Assembly (NCBI GenBank): GCA_030674185.1 | Contig: JAPXFY010000031.1 | Location: 39,027,532-39,091,531, forward strand | Length of the DNA stretch: 64,000 nucleotides | Reading direction: 5' to 3' | From: Monoplex corrugatus | Taxonomy: Eukaryota > Mollusca > Gastropoda > Littorinimorpha > Ranellidae | Shown here: in pieces, positions 21,377-31,871 of the stretch | How the letters are laid out: each line of letters begins with the position of its first letter | How positions within the stretch are numbered: position 1 is the stretch's first letter | Notes under the pieces: model-generated | The model's input: the letters and a program-made list of their open reading frames with translations, nothing else | The model's database searches: none | Told to the model about the DNA's origin: nothing | Made by a program: the position numbers and the translations under genes

Positions 21377-21626
21377 CAGTGCGTTCTTGTGATGTTGTGT
21401 CAGGATGTTAGTGAGAGTACGTGCATGATGGTAAATAAGTGAAAATAGTGAGTATGTGTTACATGTATATTTCATCTATTTATTTCTGTACTGTAGAATT
21501 GTAAATGCTCAGAGCACTGTTAGGTGCATTATAAATGTACATTACGATTAGTAGGCCTATTGTTCTGTTTCTGCACTTCGTATCAAGTTTTGTTTTATCT
21601 GATGCTGAATTAAGGTCACAGTGACC

Positions 21627-22139
21627 ACCAGTGGCCGTGGTGTTACTGGTAAACGCAACGGACTACCAACTGGAAGGTTGTGGGTTTGAATCCCCATCAG
21701 TCCCTTCAAAATTATCATTGTGGGATTTTTCGGCTCTAACCGGCTCCTACCCAGAGTTGGGTGTGCTACGGGCTCATCGGGAAGATTGGGACCACGCAGT
21801 CCAGTCTCATCTACTTCACAGATGCGTCATTGAGGGTGTTGCTCAAATCTTCTGATTAGCACTGCAGGTGTCTGTATCTCTCGGGGGCCTGGTTGACGCC
21901 AGGATACATTATGATAGTGAGCGTACAGTACAGCCCTGTCAATCCTAGATGGAACTCCATGGCATCACGATTATCATCCTCATTGACAACTTCATCATCA
22001 CATTGTAAAAACTTTGCCAACTTCTGTGGCCATTAAAGATGGCGTAGAAAATGGGACGAAAAAAAAAAAAAAAAAAGGTGAGCACAAAGATAACCTCCTT
22101 GGGTTCGATGATCCTTACAAAAAAGAAAAAAAGATGAAA
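21627..22139 (+). mobile_element. tRNA-headed SINE with 12-bp target duplication
   Basis: The head has an A-box-like gtggtgttactggtaaacgc and a B-box-like gttgtgggtttgaatcc with normal tRNA-like spacing. The body runs to about 21990 with a TCATCATC-rich zone, then a poly-A run (22059-22077) and an A-rich end. GTCACAGTGACC flanks it on both sides (21615-21626, 22140-22151). The target lies in an older dispersed repeat that also occurs near 32590. The short frame inside is not a gene. Confidence 0.85.
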
Positions 22140-22509
22140 GTCACAGTGACCGTGACAAGTACAAAATCTGGATTTTTCTGTAATTCTGTTTGAATGGGGA
22201 GATTGTAAGGATGGCTTGGCCATCTTGGGTATTTTGTTGTTTTATTCGCATTTATTTTGTGTGTTTGAATGACCAAGAAACGGTCTTCATGCTGATGTTG
22301 TCCAAAATATTTATTGAGCAAAGTGACAGGGTTGATTTGTGTATGTGTCTATGGACTTTGTGATGATGGTTCTTGGTGTGTGCTGGGGACTTGTGTAGTG
22401 GAGGGGGAGGGAGAGAGAGTATGGACATTAGTGGGTATGGAGGTGAGGTACTTAGTATCTGTAGTAGGGAAAGTGTGTTTGTATGTGTATTTTATGACAA
22501 TTTATGGTT

Positions 22510-22748
22510 TCTCTGTATGTGTGTGTGTACAGGCATCGTATGACGGTTTGAGATTTCTGTGTGTGTGTGTGTGTATGTGTGTGTGTGTGTGCGCGCGCTG
22601 TGTTTGTGCATGCATCTTATGACAGTTTTAGGCTTCTCTGTGTGTGTGTGTGTTGTGTGTGTGTGTGGCATCATGACAGTTGAGGTATGTGTGTGTGTGT
22701 GTGTGTGTGTTGTGTGTGCGCATCATGACAGTTTGAGGTATGTGTGTG

Positions 22749-22789
<41 letters not shown>

Positions 22790-22866
22790 GCATCATGACA
22801 GTTTGAGGTATGTGTGTGTGTGTGTGTGGTCTGTGTGTGTGTGTGTGTGCGCATCATGACAGTTTG

Positions 22867-22940
<74 letters not shown>

Positions 22941-22957
22941 ATCATGACAGTTTGAGG

Positions 22958-23024
<67 letters not shown>
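22510..23024. repeat. Composite VNTR: (TG)n plus a gcatcatgacagtttgaggt core
   Basis: Seven to eight copies of a gcatcatgacagtttgaggt-like core are each separated by a TG tract of different length. The first copies are more diverged (gcatcgtatgacggtttgag, gcatcttatgacagttttag) and the last nearly identical. Confidence 0.95.
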
Positions 23025-23025
<1 letters not shown>

Positions 23026-23874
23026 TGTATTTTTTCTCTACTTAGTGATTTTTGTGTGTATGGCCAGTCCAAGTTTGTACAGAAGGTTTGTTTTAATCGA
23101 CGTTCTGAAATATTTGAAAAGCAGTTACAGCTTTGTTTGCCTTCGTTTTTTTTTTTTTTTTCATGTTTAGGTGTTAATACTTTAGGCGAAAACTGAATGA
23201 ATTGGTATGTGTGACGATCTGATGTAGAACAGTGAAAAACTTGTTCAGGGCAGGACACAAAAAAGTTTTTGCTTGTCAGAGTGCTGCATATCGTTGCTGG
23301 CTTGTATCATCCACAATCACTCGCTGCTGAAAGAGATAAGCGTGGAAAAAGCAGATTGAGAAACTCTCCCCAGGTCCGCAGATTTCCCCGAGATGTCGTA
23401 CTTGACCTCAGCAGGAGGGATAACAGTCATCCGAGAAAAGTAAAGATCCGTCACTTCAAAAGTATGTTCTGCCGAGATCCGTTGACTCTCCAGCCCAGTC
23501 CTCATCCCCTCCCCACAAAAAGTCCTGAAGCTCTTGATCACTCTGCATGTATTACTGTGTCCGTTTTTTCCGATCCATGTTTCCATGCTTCTTTGAAGGC
23601 GTGTACTGCTTCATAGAGTTATCTATACAGAGTGTTTCTTCTGTATGCGTTAATTATATCAATGCATTGGCAGGTGAATCTGATGGTGAATGCGGTTTTT
23701 CTCACCTGTTTTCTTAGAAACAAAAGATTTCATCTGAGGCAGACAAAGACTTTGTGGTTTGATAGTTTTGTGTATGTCATGCATCGCTAGTTGTTGTGGT
23801 AATTTACATATCGAGGAAGACCAAAAAATTCTCAAATTCAATTTTGGCCACACTCTGCCCCCACGCCACAAACA
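23025..23874. other. Unassigned stretch with an acceptor-like open frame
   Basis: From 23269 a + strand frame is open for 115 codons after ttgcttgtcag. It contains basic segments (RDKRGKSRLRNSPQVRRFPR) but no recognisable domain and no good donor. It may be chance. The rest shows nothing recognisable. Confidence 0.3.
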
Positions 23875-23880
23875 CATACT

Positions 23881-24399
23881 CAGGGCTTAAAATGTTCCGC
23901 GTCTGGGCGGAATTCCGCGCTTTCGGTTTGTCAACAAAACAACAACAAACAAACAAACAAAAAAACCCGAAAGGAGCAAAGCATCCGTGATCAGTTTGCA
24001 AGGTTCATAGCAATGGCGCGCAAGTTATGGCCCCTGATTTTTCTTGGAAGAAGTTGCCGGTGGGACTTCTTGGAAAAAACAAAATGGCGGAGCGCGCAGA
24101 CATTGTTCAGGCGGGTCAGACTTTTGACGACTCTTTAATTAAAAACACTGAAGTTAAAGGGTGAGTGTTCATTTTATTATTATGTTTTTAACCCCTTCTC
24201 CCCTTTTCCCAAATATATCTTCCTGTAATAATTATGTGTTTACAGCAATTTTCATGCACTAAATATCTCTTGAAATTATGTCCAGACAGCGCGAAATGGC
24301 ATAGATTTACACTTGGTTTTTAAAAAATTTTCCCGGGGGAGCATGCCCCCGGACCCCCTTAGTTTCAGTGTATTTTTCCTCCTCCTGTTTTAAGCCCTG
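23881..24399. mobile_element. Non-autonomous DNA transposon, 519 bp, 6-bp target duplication
   Basis: The ends CAGGGCTTAAAA and TTTTAAGCCCTG are perfect 12-bp inverted repeats. catact flanks both sides (23875-23880, 24400-24405). The interior is non-coding and includes an A-rich tract and a gggggagcatgcccccggac hairpin near the right end. An 8-bp duplication does not fit the flanks, so a standard hAT assignment is doubtful. Confidence 0.8.
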
Positions 24400-24619
24400 C
24401 ATACTAAGTTGACCTCCCACCAAGGCCTAAGTGCCCACTGAACCCTGCCCTTTCTTCAGAGGTTGTTTGTTTTCTTTTTGTTTGTTTTGTTTTGTTTTTG
24501 AGTCAGCTGGTCCCCAGAGAGAAGAAAATGTCCACTCTTAAATTGAAACTCTTGTCTGACAAGTCACACACAAAAACACTGATACTGTGGTAAGTGCCTC
24601 GCCCTGGTTTGTGTACACA

Positions 24620-24825
24620 CATGCATATGTGTGTGTTTTATTTGTTGTTCTGCATACAGGCATACATTTGTGTGTGTTTGTTTGTGTGTGTGCGCGCGCA
24701 TGGGTGTGTGTGTATGTATGTGTGTATGCAAAGTGTTTGTGTGTACATGGATACATGTGTGTTTATGACTGCGCATACATACATGTGTTTGTGTTTGATT
24801 GTGTATGCGTGTGCATAGTCTGCAT
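24620..24825. repeat. Degenerate TG/CATA-rich microsatellite
   Basis: Irregular TG, TATG and GCGC steps. Frames here are low complexity. Confidence 0.8.
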
Positions 24826-24872
24826 AAATGAAAACATTAATGATAAGTTAAACGATTTTGCTGCTTTCTTTA

Positions 24873-25110
24873 GGATAACAAGTTGTATATGAACAAAATG
24901 GTACAACAATGGACATTAAAGCTGATATTTGCCATGTCAATGCGCTGGGTCATATTGCCTCTTATGGAAACACTTTTCTGTTGTTTTAGGATAAAAAGGT
25001 TGTATGTTTGAAAACAAAAATGTGGTACAACGATGGAAATTGATCTGATATTTGCTGTGTCAATACACTAGGTCATGTCATGTCTTGTTGAAGTGCTTAG
25101 CTGCTATTTT
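24873..25110. repeat. About 120-130 bp direct duplication
   Basis: Two diverged copies from ttaggataacaagttgtat and ttaggataaaaaggttgtat, each continuing through tggtacaac(a/g)atgg, ctgatatttg and a (g/a)ct(g/a)ggtcat step. Confidence 0.8.
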
Positions 25111-26040
25111 AACCTGTACTGGAGATCATCTTCATGCAAGAGACAGAACCATACGTTACTATAACGATGTAATCTTTGTCAAGTGTTGTTGATGTAAACT
25201 AATGATGATGAATAGACACGATTCTTCAAGGCTTTTTAGTTTTTGATGGTGGTGCTGTGCAATTCCAGTGTGCTGTTGTGTTTGTTAACCCCTTCCCTTC
25301 CACAGTATTTGTGGCCTTTTGCACTGTTGTCTGCCGGGACAAAATCTTGCATACAGAAAGACATCTTTTCAGTTTTTGGCATGTTTTTTTCCTTATACCC
25401 TTGGCTATGGTTTGATGTCATAGATGTTTGGTTTGGTTGAAAAACAGTATGATTAGAGCTGATATTATGAGCCTTTTTCTAAAAAAAATGCTTTCAGAAC
25501 ATACATACACACACAGTAGCACATAAAACCACACAAAACAGAGCAAATTTTGGTTTTTGTGTGTGATAAACATCAAGTGAAAAAGTTTTCTTACCATTAT
25601 TACTCTCTGTGAATGTTTTTCTGTGCAACAGTCAGTAAGTTCTTGGGTGTAGCACAGAGACAGAATAGGTAGTTGTTCCGCCATCTTGAATCGCATTGTC
25701 GTTACTTTCTAATGCTAATTAGACTAATATTTAATTCTCTAAACGGTCAAAGGGAAAAAACTGCACTTTGACATCTCCACAAGAGGTTGGCCAAGTTTCT
25801 TGTGTTATCTCCCATTTCCCCCCAAAAATTTCGATGACGAAAATCCCCCGTGGCAGACATGGTTACGGGCGTATGAACATGTCAAAACTGCCCCATAGTA
25901 GATAAGGCGTACGGCATAAGCAGGAAAGAGGTCAAGAGTGTGTTGCTGTTTGTTTTTCCTGTGTTTAGTTTCTGTAACCCTGTGGCTTAAAAGGGAATGT
26001 TTGGTTTTAAAGGAAATCTAATGTTCCAAAATAAGAATTG
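25111..26040. other. Unassigned stretch
   Basis: No coding frame of interest, no array and no recognised dispersed repeat. Confidence 0.4.
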
Positions 26041-26600
26041 GAATGGCAAGGCAGAAAATGGTCCAATTCAACAACATGTGGAAAGACAGAGGCATACCAA
26101 ATGGCCTGAAAGTTAGACTTCTAAAATGTTTAATCTGGCCAGTCATGATTTATGGCTGCAAAGCCTGGACTCTGAGAACAAATGATTGAAGAAGAATTGA
26201 GGCAGTAGAGATGTGGTTTTATCGGAGACTACTGTGTGTCAAATGGACAGACAGAAGAACTAATGAAAGTGTCCTGGAAGAACTTGATACCACCAGAAAA
26301 CTACTAGCAGACATCATCAAGAGAAGACTAAAATACACTGGCCATGTGTCACGCAACAAGAACACAGACCTCATGGCAACCACTTTCAAGGAAAAACAGT
26401 GGCAAAAAGGAAGAAAGGCAGACCTCCAATCTCGTACATGGAGAACATAACCAACATCAGTGGCCTAAATATTCAAGAAATTGTCCACAAAAGTCAAGAC
26501 AGAGCGGCCTGGAGGGAGATGGTGGTGACAAAGTGTGCAGCGGCTCACACGGAACCTGTTGACCCCGACAGGTGAGACCCCCACCAATAAAGTGGTCAAT
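26041..26600 (+). mobile_element. RTE-like LINE, C-terminal and 3' fragment
   Basis: A degenerate frame encodes GLKVRLLKCLIWPVMIYGCK, a stop, EMWFYRRLLCVKWTDRRTNE, then RRLKYTGHVSRNKNTDL. A frameshifted end carries a DRAAW-like ending near 26500-26570. This is the post-RT region of RTE-type retrotransposons. An in-frame stop (about 26188) and a frameshift near 26400 show that it is inactive. It lies directly upstream of the CR1/L2-like element. Confidence 0.75.
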
Positions 26601-26856
26601 CTTTTTTCAGGAGTGTACACACTGTACGTTTTTTATGTTTCCATAAGCCGCTGAGCTCTGATAGGGCATATAGGATCTTTATTGTGTGTATTGGACAATC
26701 TGCCCTCTGGCTCACTCATGAGATTGCCTGTGCAAAACGTGCCCGCCGCAGATCAGAGCGCCGCTGACGCAAATCCAAACTCACTGTACATAGGCAACTT
26801 TTCCAAGCCTCTAAAACAAAAGTATCCACCCTCATTGCATCTGCAAAAAGAAGCTA

Positions 26857-27367
26857 CAGTGGAAACCTGATATAACAGGGATGATGGGACCAAATCAAAA
26901 TCCCTGTTATATCAGATCCCTGTTATATCAGATATCAAGGGAAATAAGGACTGATCAACTAACTCTTGATCTAGGCCTAGATCTGGTCTGGTGTAAGTGT
27001 GCAGTAAGCTTACAAACTGAATGATGGCGCAGTCAGTCACTGACTCAGTGGCCTCAGGCCTACACGCTTGCGCGCGCATCACGCTCGCATTGCGAAGCGT
27101 TCTTTCAGTGTACAGTACACAGTATACTAAGGCTAGCCTAGATCTAGATCTAGGCCTACTGCGTGGCGTGCTGAGTCTAGGCCTAGGCCTTTCTGCTGCA
27201 GAGCCCGTCTCGGCATCCCTGCTATAACCGATCGAGCCCTCTTGTCTCCCTGTTATTGCCGATAAGTTTTAATAGAGACAAAGAGGAAGAAAAAATGGGG
27301 ATTGAAAAAAGCCCTGTTATATCCGGATTCCTGTTATAACCGGTCCTGTTATAAATGGTTTCCACTG
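26857..27367. mobile_element. Tigger/pogo-like MITE, 511 bp, TA target
   Basis: The left end CAGTGGAAACCTGATATAAC and the right end GTTATAAATGGTTTCCACTG are inverted repeats. TA flanks both sides (26855-26856, 27368-27369). Subterminal CCCTGTTATA(T/A) strings repeat near both ends. Removing the insert with one TA restores the reading frame of the surrounding LINE, which confirms the boundaries. The interior carries palindromic GATCTAGGCCTAGATC-type sequence. Termini of this CAGTGGAAcC type are known from Tc1/mariner-superfamily (pogo/Tigger) elements. Confidence 0.88.
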
Positions 27368-29173
27368 TATTTCCAAACCAAAATCCTGAATGCCTCTTCT
27401 TCAAGAGAACTCTTTACAACCATGAATCATCTCCTTGGCACACGAAAAGATTTACCTCTCCCAACAAAACACACAAATGAAGAACTCCCATCTGTATTCT
27501 CCAAGTATTTCACCACCAAAATACAAACTCTTCGTGACAGGCTTGACAGGACACCCTGTCAACCATGCCCACCTGACCCTTCCTTCTCTGGCACACCTCT
27601 TACTACTTTTACCCCAGTCTCACAAGAAGAAATTCTCAACACAATCAGATCCATGTCGTTCAAAACCTGCGAACTGGATCCTCTTCCAGGTTCTCTCTAC
27701 TCTGACTGTCTCCCTACTCTCCTCCCATTCATCACTGACATCATCAACACTTCTCTTCAAACTGGAACTGTCCCAGATTCTTTCAAGTCTGCTATTGTTC
27801 ACCCTCTCCTCAAGAAATACAATTTAGACCCAAATGAACTGAAAAATTACCGGCCTATCTCTAATCTCTCTTTCTTGTCAAAACTCATCGAAAAAGTTGT
27901 CCTCAACCAGCTGAACTCTCACCTGTCTGCCAACAATCTTCTCAATCCTTTCCAGTCAGCCTACCGCCAGTGCCATAGCACTGAAACTGCCCTGCTACAC
28001 ATTCTCAACAATCTCCTCCTTGCAACTGATACTGGCAAAGTCTCTCTCCTCACACTCCTTGATCTGTCTGCAGCCTTTGATACCATTGATCATGGTATTC
28101 TCCTTTCTAGACTTCATCATACTTTTGGCATCTCTGACATTGCTCTCTCCTTTTTCACTTCATATCTGTCAAACAGAAAACAAACTGTTCTCATTAATGG
28201 CACTTACTCTCAACCTGCATGCCTGACCTGTGGTGTTCCACAAGGATCTGTCCTTGGCCCTGTTCTTTTCACTCTTTACACCTCCCCCCTGTCCACCATC
28301 ATCAACTCCCACTCTACAAAACACCACTTCTATGCTGATGACACCCAACTTCTAGACAGTGACACACCAGACAATATACAGCGCCTCTTGACTCGCACCA
28401 CTGAGTGTTACTCGGACATTAAGAACTGGATGACGTTCAACAAACTTCAGCTTAATGATGACAATACAGAAGCTATCCTCATTGGCACCTGTCAGAAACT
28501 TTCTCAGCTGCCTCCTCTTTCTCTCCCATTATGTAACACATCAGTCCCAATTTCTGATTCAGCTAAAAACCTTGGTGTCTGCATTGACTCTACCCTCTCC
28601 ATGAACAACTTTGTTTCTCAAACTGCCAGATCTTGCTACTATCACCTCCATCGTATAAGCTTGATCAGGAAGTATCTCTCTGTGGAAACAACTGCAAAAC
28701 TCGTTCTCTCCTTCATAATGTCTCACATTGACTATTGCAATTCACTCCTGTCTGGTCTTCCTGCCTCCACCATTCACATCCTACAGCGCATTCAAAACAA
28801 TGCTGCACGCCTTGTACTCAAAAAGAAAAAAGCTGACCACATATCTCCTCTCCTGGCACAACTTCACTGGCTCCCTGTATCAAAGCGCATACAGTACAAA
28901 CTAGACACCATGTGCTACAAAAGCCTCAATAACGCAGCCCCCGATTACCTGTCAAGCCTACTTGAGATCTATGTTCCCTCACGTATCCTCCGCTCTGCCT
29001 CCGATCCTCTGACTTTTCGCTTTCCACGCACCAAGCTCAATACCTATGGTCCACGAGCCTTCTCTGTTTCTGGTCCACTTTCCTGGAACAAACTTCCTCT
29101 CTCTGTCCGTCAGCAACCTACTTTTGTCTCCTTCAAGTCCGCTCTCAAAACTCACCTTTTCTCCTCTGCATAA
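27368..29173 (+). CDS. LINE reverse transcriptase (CR1/L2-like), 3' part of ORF2
   Basis: About 600 codons without a stop. Conserved RT blocks appear in order: NYRPISNLSFLSKLIEK (about 27845), the catalytic aspartate block DLSAAFDTIDH (from 28061), GVPQGSVLGP (28232) and the FYADDTQL active-site block (YADD from 28331). After them come an HIDYCNSLLSGLP region and an HWLPV plus LSWNKLP C-terminal region typical of CR1/L2-group elements. In life the protein nicks target DNA and reverse-transcribes its own RNA at the nick. The endonuclease part is missing here, so this copy cannot move by itself. The upstream coding part is separated by the MITE at 26857-27367. Confidence 0.93.
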   Translation, partial: YFQTKILNASSSRELFTTMNHLLGTRKDLPLPTKHTNEELPSVFSKYFTTKIQTLRDRLDRTPCQPCPPDPSFSGTPLTTFTPVSQEEILNTIRSMSFKTCELDPLPGSLYSDCLPTLLPFITDIINTSLQTGTVPDSFKSAIVHPLLKKYNLDPNELKNYRPISNLSFLSKLIEKVVLNQLNSHLSANNLLNPFQSAYRQCHSTETALLHILNNLLLATDTGKVSLLTLLDLSAAFDTIDHGILLSRLHHTFGISDIALSFFTSYLSNRKQTVLINGTYSQPACLTCGVPQGSVLGPVLFTLYTSPLSTIINSHSTKHHFYADDTQLLDSDTPDNIQRLLTRTTECYSDIKNWMTFNKLQLNDDNTEAILIGTCQKLSQLPPLSLPLCNTSVPISDSAKNLGVCIDSTLSMNNFVSQTARSCYYHLHRISLIRKYLSVETTAKLVLSFIMSHIDYCNSLLSGLPASTIHILQRIQNNAARLVLKKKKADHISPLLAQLHWLPVSKRIQYKLDTMCYKSLNNAAPDYLSSLLEIYVPSRILRSASDPLTFRFPRTKLNTYGPRAFSVSGPLSWNKLPLSVRQQPTFVSFKSALKTHLFSSA

Positions 29174-29423
29174 AATCCTGACCTCACTCAATCCCCTCTG
29201 CAGCCTGTCTCCACTCGGAGGGGAATCACATTGTAATATATATTTGTATATAATATGCTCTCTATAATTTTCCATTGCTTTTATTCTTTTTCCCCATTTA
29301 TAGCCATGTGTAAGTGTGTGTGTGCGCACGTGCGTAAGTGTATGTTCGGCGCTTAGATTTGATTTTTATCAAGATTTTGCGCTATATAAATATTGTAATT
29401 ATTATTATTATTATATTATTATG

Positions 29424-29975
29424 AGGATGCCAGGGGCTCTGTCATATATGAATAGTATTCCCACCTTCTGGAAATTCTGTGCTAGAAATTTCTTCATTTC
29501 TGTCATTCTCTTTTGTTTCTGCCTTGTTTCTTTGCTTTCTGTCATTTCTTTCTATCATTTTCTGCCTTGCTGGTCCATTCACCTGTGTGTGTTCGATGAA
29601 GTCTTGCATACTTTCTCTTAGGATTGATAATTGGGTACATGTATTAAGTGCATTTTTGGCTCTAGGGAAGTGAGATTAGGGAAGTGAGATATGCGGAAGC
29701 AAATTTAGGTAATTTAGGCCAGTTTTTGTATATGCTTCAGTGTCCTTAGTTATGTTTAAGTTTGTGTTCAGGTATGTTTTTAAAATCCCTTTTGTGATAA
29801 ATTGGACAGAGTGGTCAATGCCAGGGGCATCTCCTTAGATTATGTGCACAAATGCATTGATATGTGTACTTAATTTTCGTTTTCTTTTTTTTTTTCCCTG
29901 TTGAAGTATTGTGTGTTTTGAAATGGTTATAGTCTTGATATGGCTGTACACAGTCGACTGGGCTTTAAACAGTAA
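29424..29975 (+). mobile_element. R540 retroposon inserted at the LINE (TTA)n tail
   Basis: Begins ATGAGGATGCCAGGGGCTCT right after the LINE's ATTATT tail and ends GCTGGGCTTTAAACAGTAAC. Full length. The insertion into or beside the A/T-rich LINE tail suggests a preference for such targets, or template continuation. Confidence 0.8.
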
Positions 29976-30137
29976 CAGGAATTTTGTTGTAAAAACTGAG
30001 CAGTTTGTTCAAGGCAGCATGTGTCGTGTCTTAAACGTATGGGCACCTGGTACCTGACTCTATCTTATGTTCAGCAGATTGGACTGGTTGTGATGCAGTC
30101 ATCTAAAAATTAATGTCTGACATTAACCCTGTGAACC

Positions 30138-30315
30138 AGAAAAAAACATGAAAAAAATAAGAACGCATATTTAATACAGCAAGACAGGACAGGCGCAAAT
30201 TTTAGGCTAACTGGCCTTTGTCAAGCGTAAGATCACAGACAAACAAACACCAGATACAAAAATTAGGAGAGAAAGACTGAAATTTCCCTGCTGTTCTGTC
30301 CAGTGTGAGAAAAGG
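30138..30315. repeat. Dispersed repeat, copy 2 of 2
   Basis: Partner of 8311-8492. Both copies lie about 150-300 bases downstream of an R540 3' end in the same orientation. Confidence 0.85.
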
Positions 30316-30467
30316 AATAAAGGATTTCGTATTAACCCTATGACTCAGAATAAGAAAAAGGCAATTTTGAAAAAGCGATGTGCGTATGAGGCCAGGCACT
30401 CCCCCTTCTTCTGATTGCATAGGTAAGAATCTCCCATTGAGTAAAGTTGTGTATATGTGACCTCCAC

Positions 30468-30805
30468 TCTACCTGACTGTGAACAGGTACCTAACTTACT
30501 TCACAGTCATGGAAGGTAAAGCAACGAGGGAGAGGAGGTGAGTACCGCTCATTCAACCCTTAGACTCCCGCACCCTATCCACCCACTGCAAAAACTTCGC
30601 TCTTTGATCCCCTGTCCCTATACTGCAGGAAGCTGGTGGATATGGTGAGGGAGTCAAAGAGTGAAGTTTTTGCTTTGCTAGCATGGTTGACAATGCAGGA
30701 TGTTGGTGGACAGGGTGCGGCAGTCAAAAGGATTAACGCTGACCCTTGGAGAACAGTTGAGGTCTCTACCACCTCACTCCCTGACAACCTCAGGATTATA
30801 TGACA
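30468..30805 (+). mobile_element. Dispersed SINE-like repeat split by a Pal-TTAA copy
   Basis: The left part (gaacaggtacct...ggaaggtaaagcaacgaggg) and right part (gttgaggtctctaccacc) match the uninterrupted relative at about 33220-33370 and partly 44820-44880. The Pal-TTAA element lies exactly between them. Confidence 0.7.
30552..30736. mobile_element. Pal-TTAA MITE copy f, nested in a SINE-like repeat
   Basis: Left end TTCA (30552-30555) ACCCTTAGACTCCCG and right end GTCAAAAGGATTAA (30733-30736). The inner palindrome is reduced, and the right outer arm is the long ttgctttgctagcatggttg type. Confidence 0.85.
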
Positions 30806-30898
30806 ACCTTTACTTTTTTTTTAATGTGTATATATCTATGTATATATCTATGTATGTATCTATACCTGTTTTATGTTTTGAAGTCGAATATTTCAGTT

Positions 30899-31453
30899 AC
30901 CCCCCGGGGATGCCAGGGTCTTTTTCAGTATAAATAGTATCTCCACCTTCTGGAAATTCTGTGCTAGAAATTTCCTCTTTTCTGTCACTCTCTTTGTTTC
31001 TTCCTTCTTGCTTTGCTTTCTGTCATTTCTTCCTATGATTTTCTGCTTTGCTGGTCCATTCATTTGTATGTGTTTGGTAAAGTCTGATATACTTTCTCTT
31101 AGGATTGATAATTGGGTACATGTATTGAGTGCACTTTCAGCTCTAGGGAAGTGAGATATGTGGAAGCAGTTTTAGGTAATTTAGGCCAGTTTTTAATGTA
31201 TGTTTTGGTGTCCTTACATATGTTTAAATTTGTCTTCAGGTATGTTTTTTAAATCCTCTGTGTGATAAATCGGACGGAGTTTTCAATGCCAGGGGCATGT
31301 CCGTAGATTATGTGCGCGAATGCATTGATATGTGTACTTAATTTTCTTTACCTTTTTTTTCCTGTTGAAGTATTGTATATGTTTTGAAACGGTTATAGCC
31401 CTGATATGGCTCTACACAGTCGGCTGGGCTTTAAACAAAAATAACAATAACAA
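30899..31453 (+). mobile_element. R540 retroposon flanked by a 48-bp direct repeat
   Basis: Starts at CCCCCCGGGGATGCCAGGG and ends GTCGGCTGGGCTTTAAACAA plus an AATAACAATAACAA tail. The flanks 30851-30898 and 31454-31501 are 48-bp direct repeats with four mismatches, much longer than the 10-bp duplication at 7460. Confidence 0.85.
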
Positions 31454-31591
31454 TGTATGTATATGGACCTGTTTTGTGTTTTGAAGTCGAATATTTCAGT
31501 TTTGTTTTGTTTGAAATTGTTTTCGTGTTTTATGAATGTTGGCAGTTTCTTGAATGTAAAAGTATTGTAATTACTATATACTTGTATTCAG

Positions 31592-31871
31592 AGCTGTGGA
31601 CTCAAGATCTGATATCTCAAGTTCAATCCTAGCCAACAGCATTAAGAACTGGCCAGTTTGCTGCCGGTCTTAATGTTGCTATCATTCTGGTGGCGTCTGC
31701 ATGGTGTTTCATAGGTCCCTTCTCTCTCTCCCCCTCCTGTTTCAAGACCACGGCAGCACGTAGGGTTTTGTGCATGTTCAAGTCTGTCAAATAATTGCTG
31801 GCAGATTTGGGTATAGTACTTATGGAATTGTCCAAGAGTGATGAATCCCTCTCGGAACAAATTCCAAACTC
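31592..31871 (+). mobile_element. SINE-like family copy 1 (partner 35768-36054)
   Basis: A gtggactcaagatctgatat string is followed by a B-box-like agttcaatcc, then a body with gaactggcc, ctggtggcgtc and gttttgtgca strings, ending ccaaactcc. The A box is not visible, so the copies are probably 5' truncated or derive from a diverged tRNA head. Confidence 0.7.

Larger units (their letters stand above)
26690..29420 (+). mobile_element. CR1/L2-like LINE, 5' truncated, interrupted by a MITE
   Basis: Homology starts near 26697 in the linker before the RT domain (frame reading WLTHEIACAKRARRRSERR, then a stop at 26763-26765, then KSKLTVHRQLF). It resumes in the same frame at 27368 after the MITE, ends its ORF at 29173, and has a short 3' UTR finishing gcgctatataaatattgtaa plus a (TTA)n tail. 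No endonuclease domain is present, so the copy is 5' truncated. The long undamaged frame suggests fairly recent insertion. Confidence 0.9.

Noticed and set aside
21631..21855. 74-codon + strand frame
   Set aside because: It overlaps the tRNA-like head and body of a SINE, so it is not a gene.
23269..23616. 115-codon + strand frame with basic motifs after an AG
   Set aside because: No recognisable domain, no donor site in phase and no neighbouring exon. Noted only as an unassigned stretch.
28979..29329. 116-codon - strand frame opposite the LINE
   Set aside because: Antisense shadow of the reverse transcriptase C-terminal region and LINE 3' UTR.
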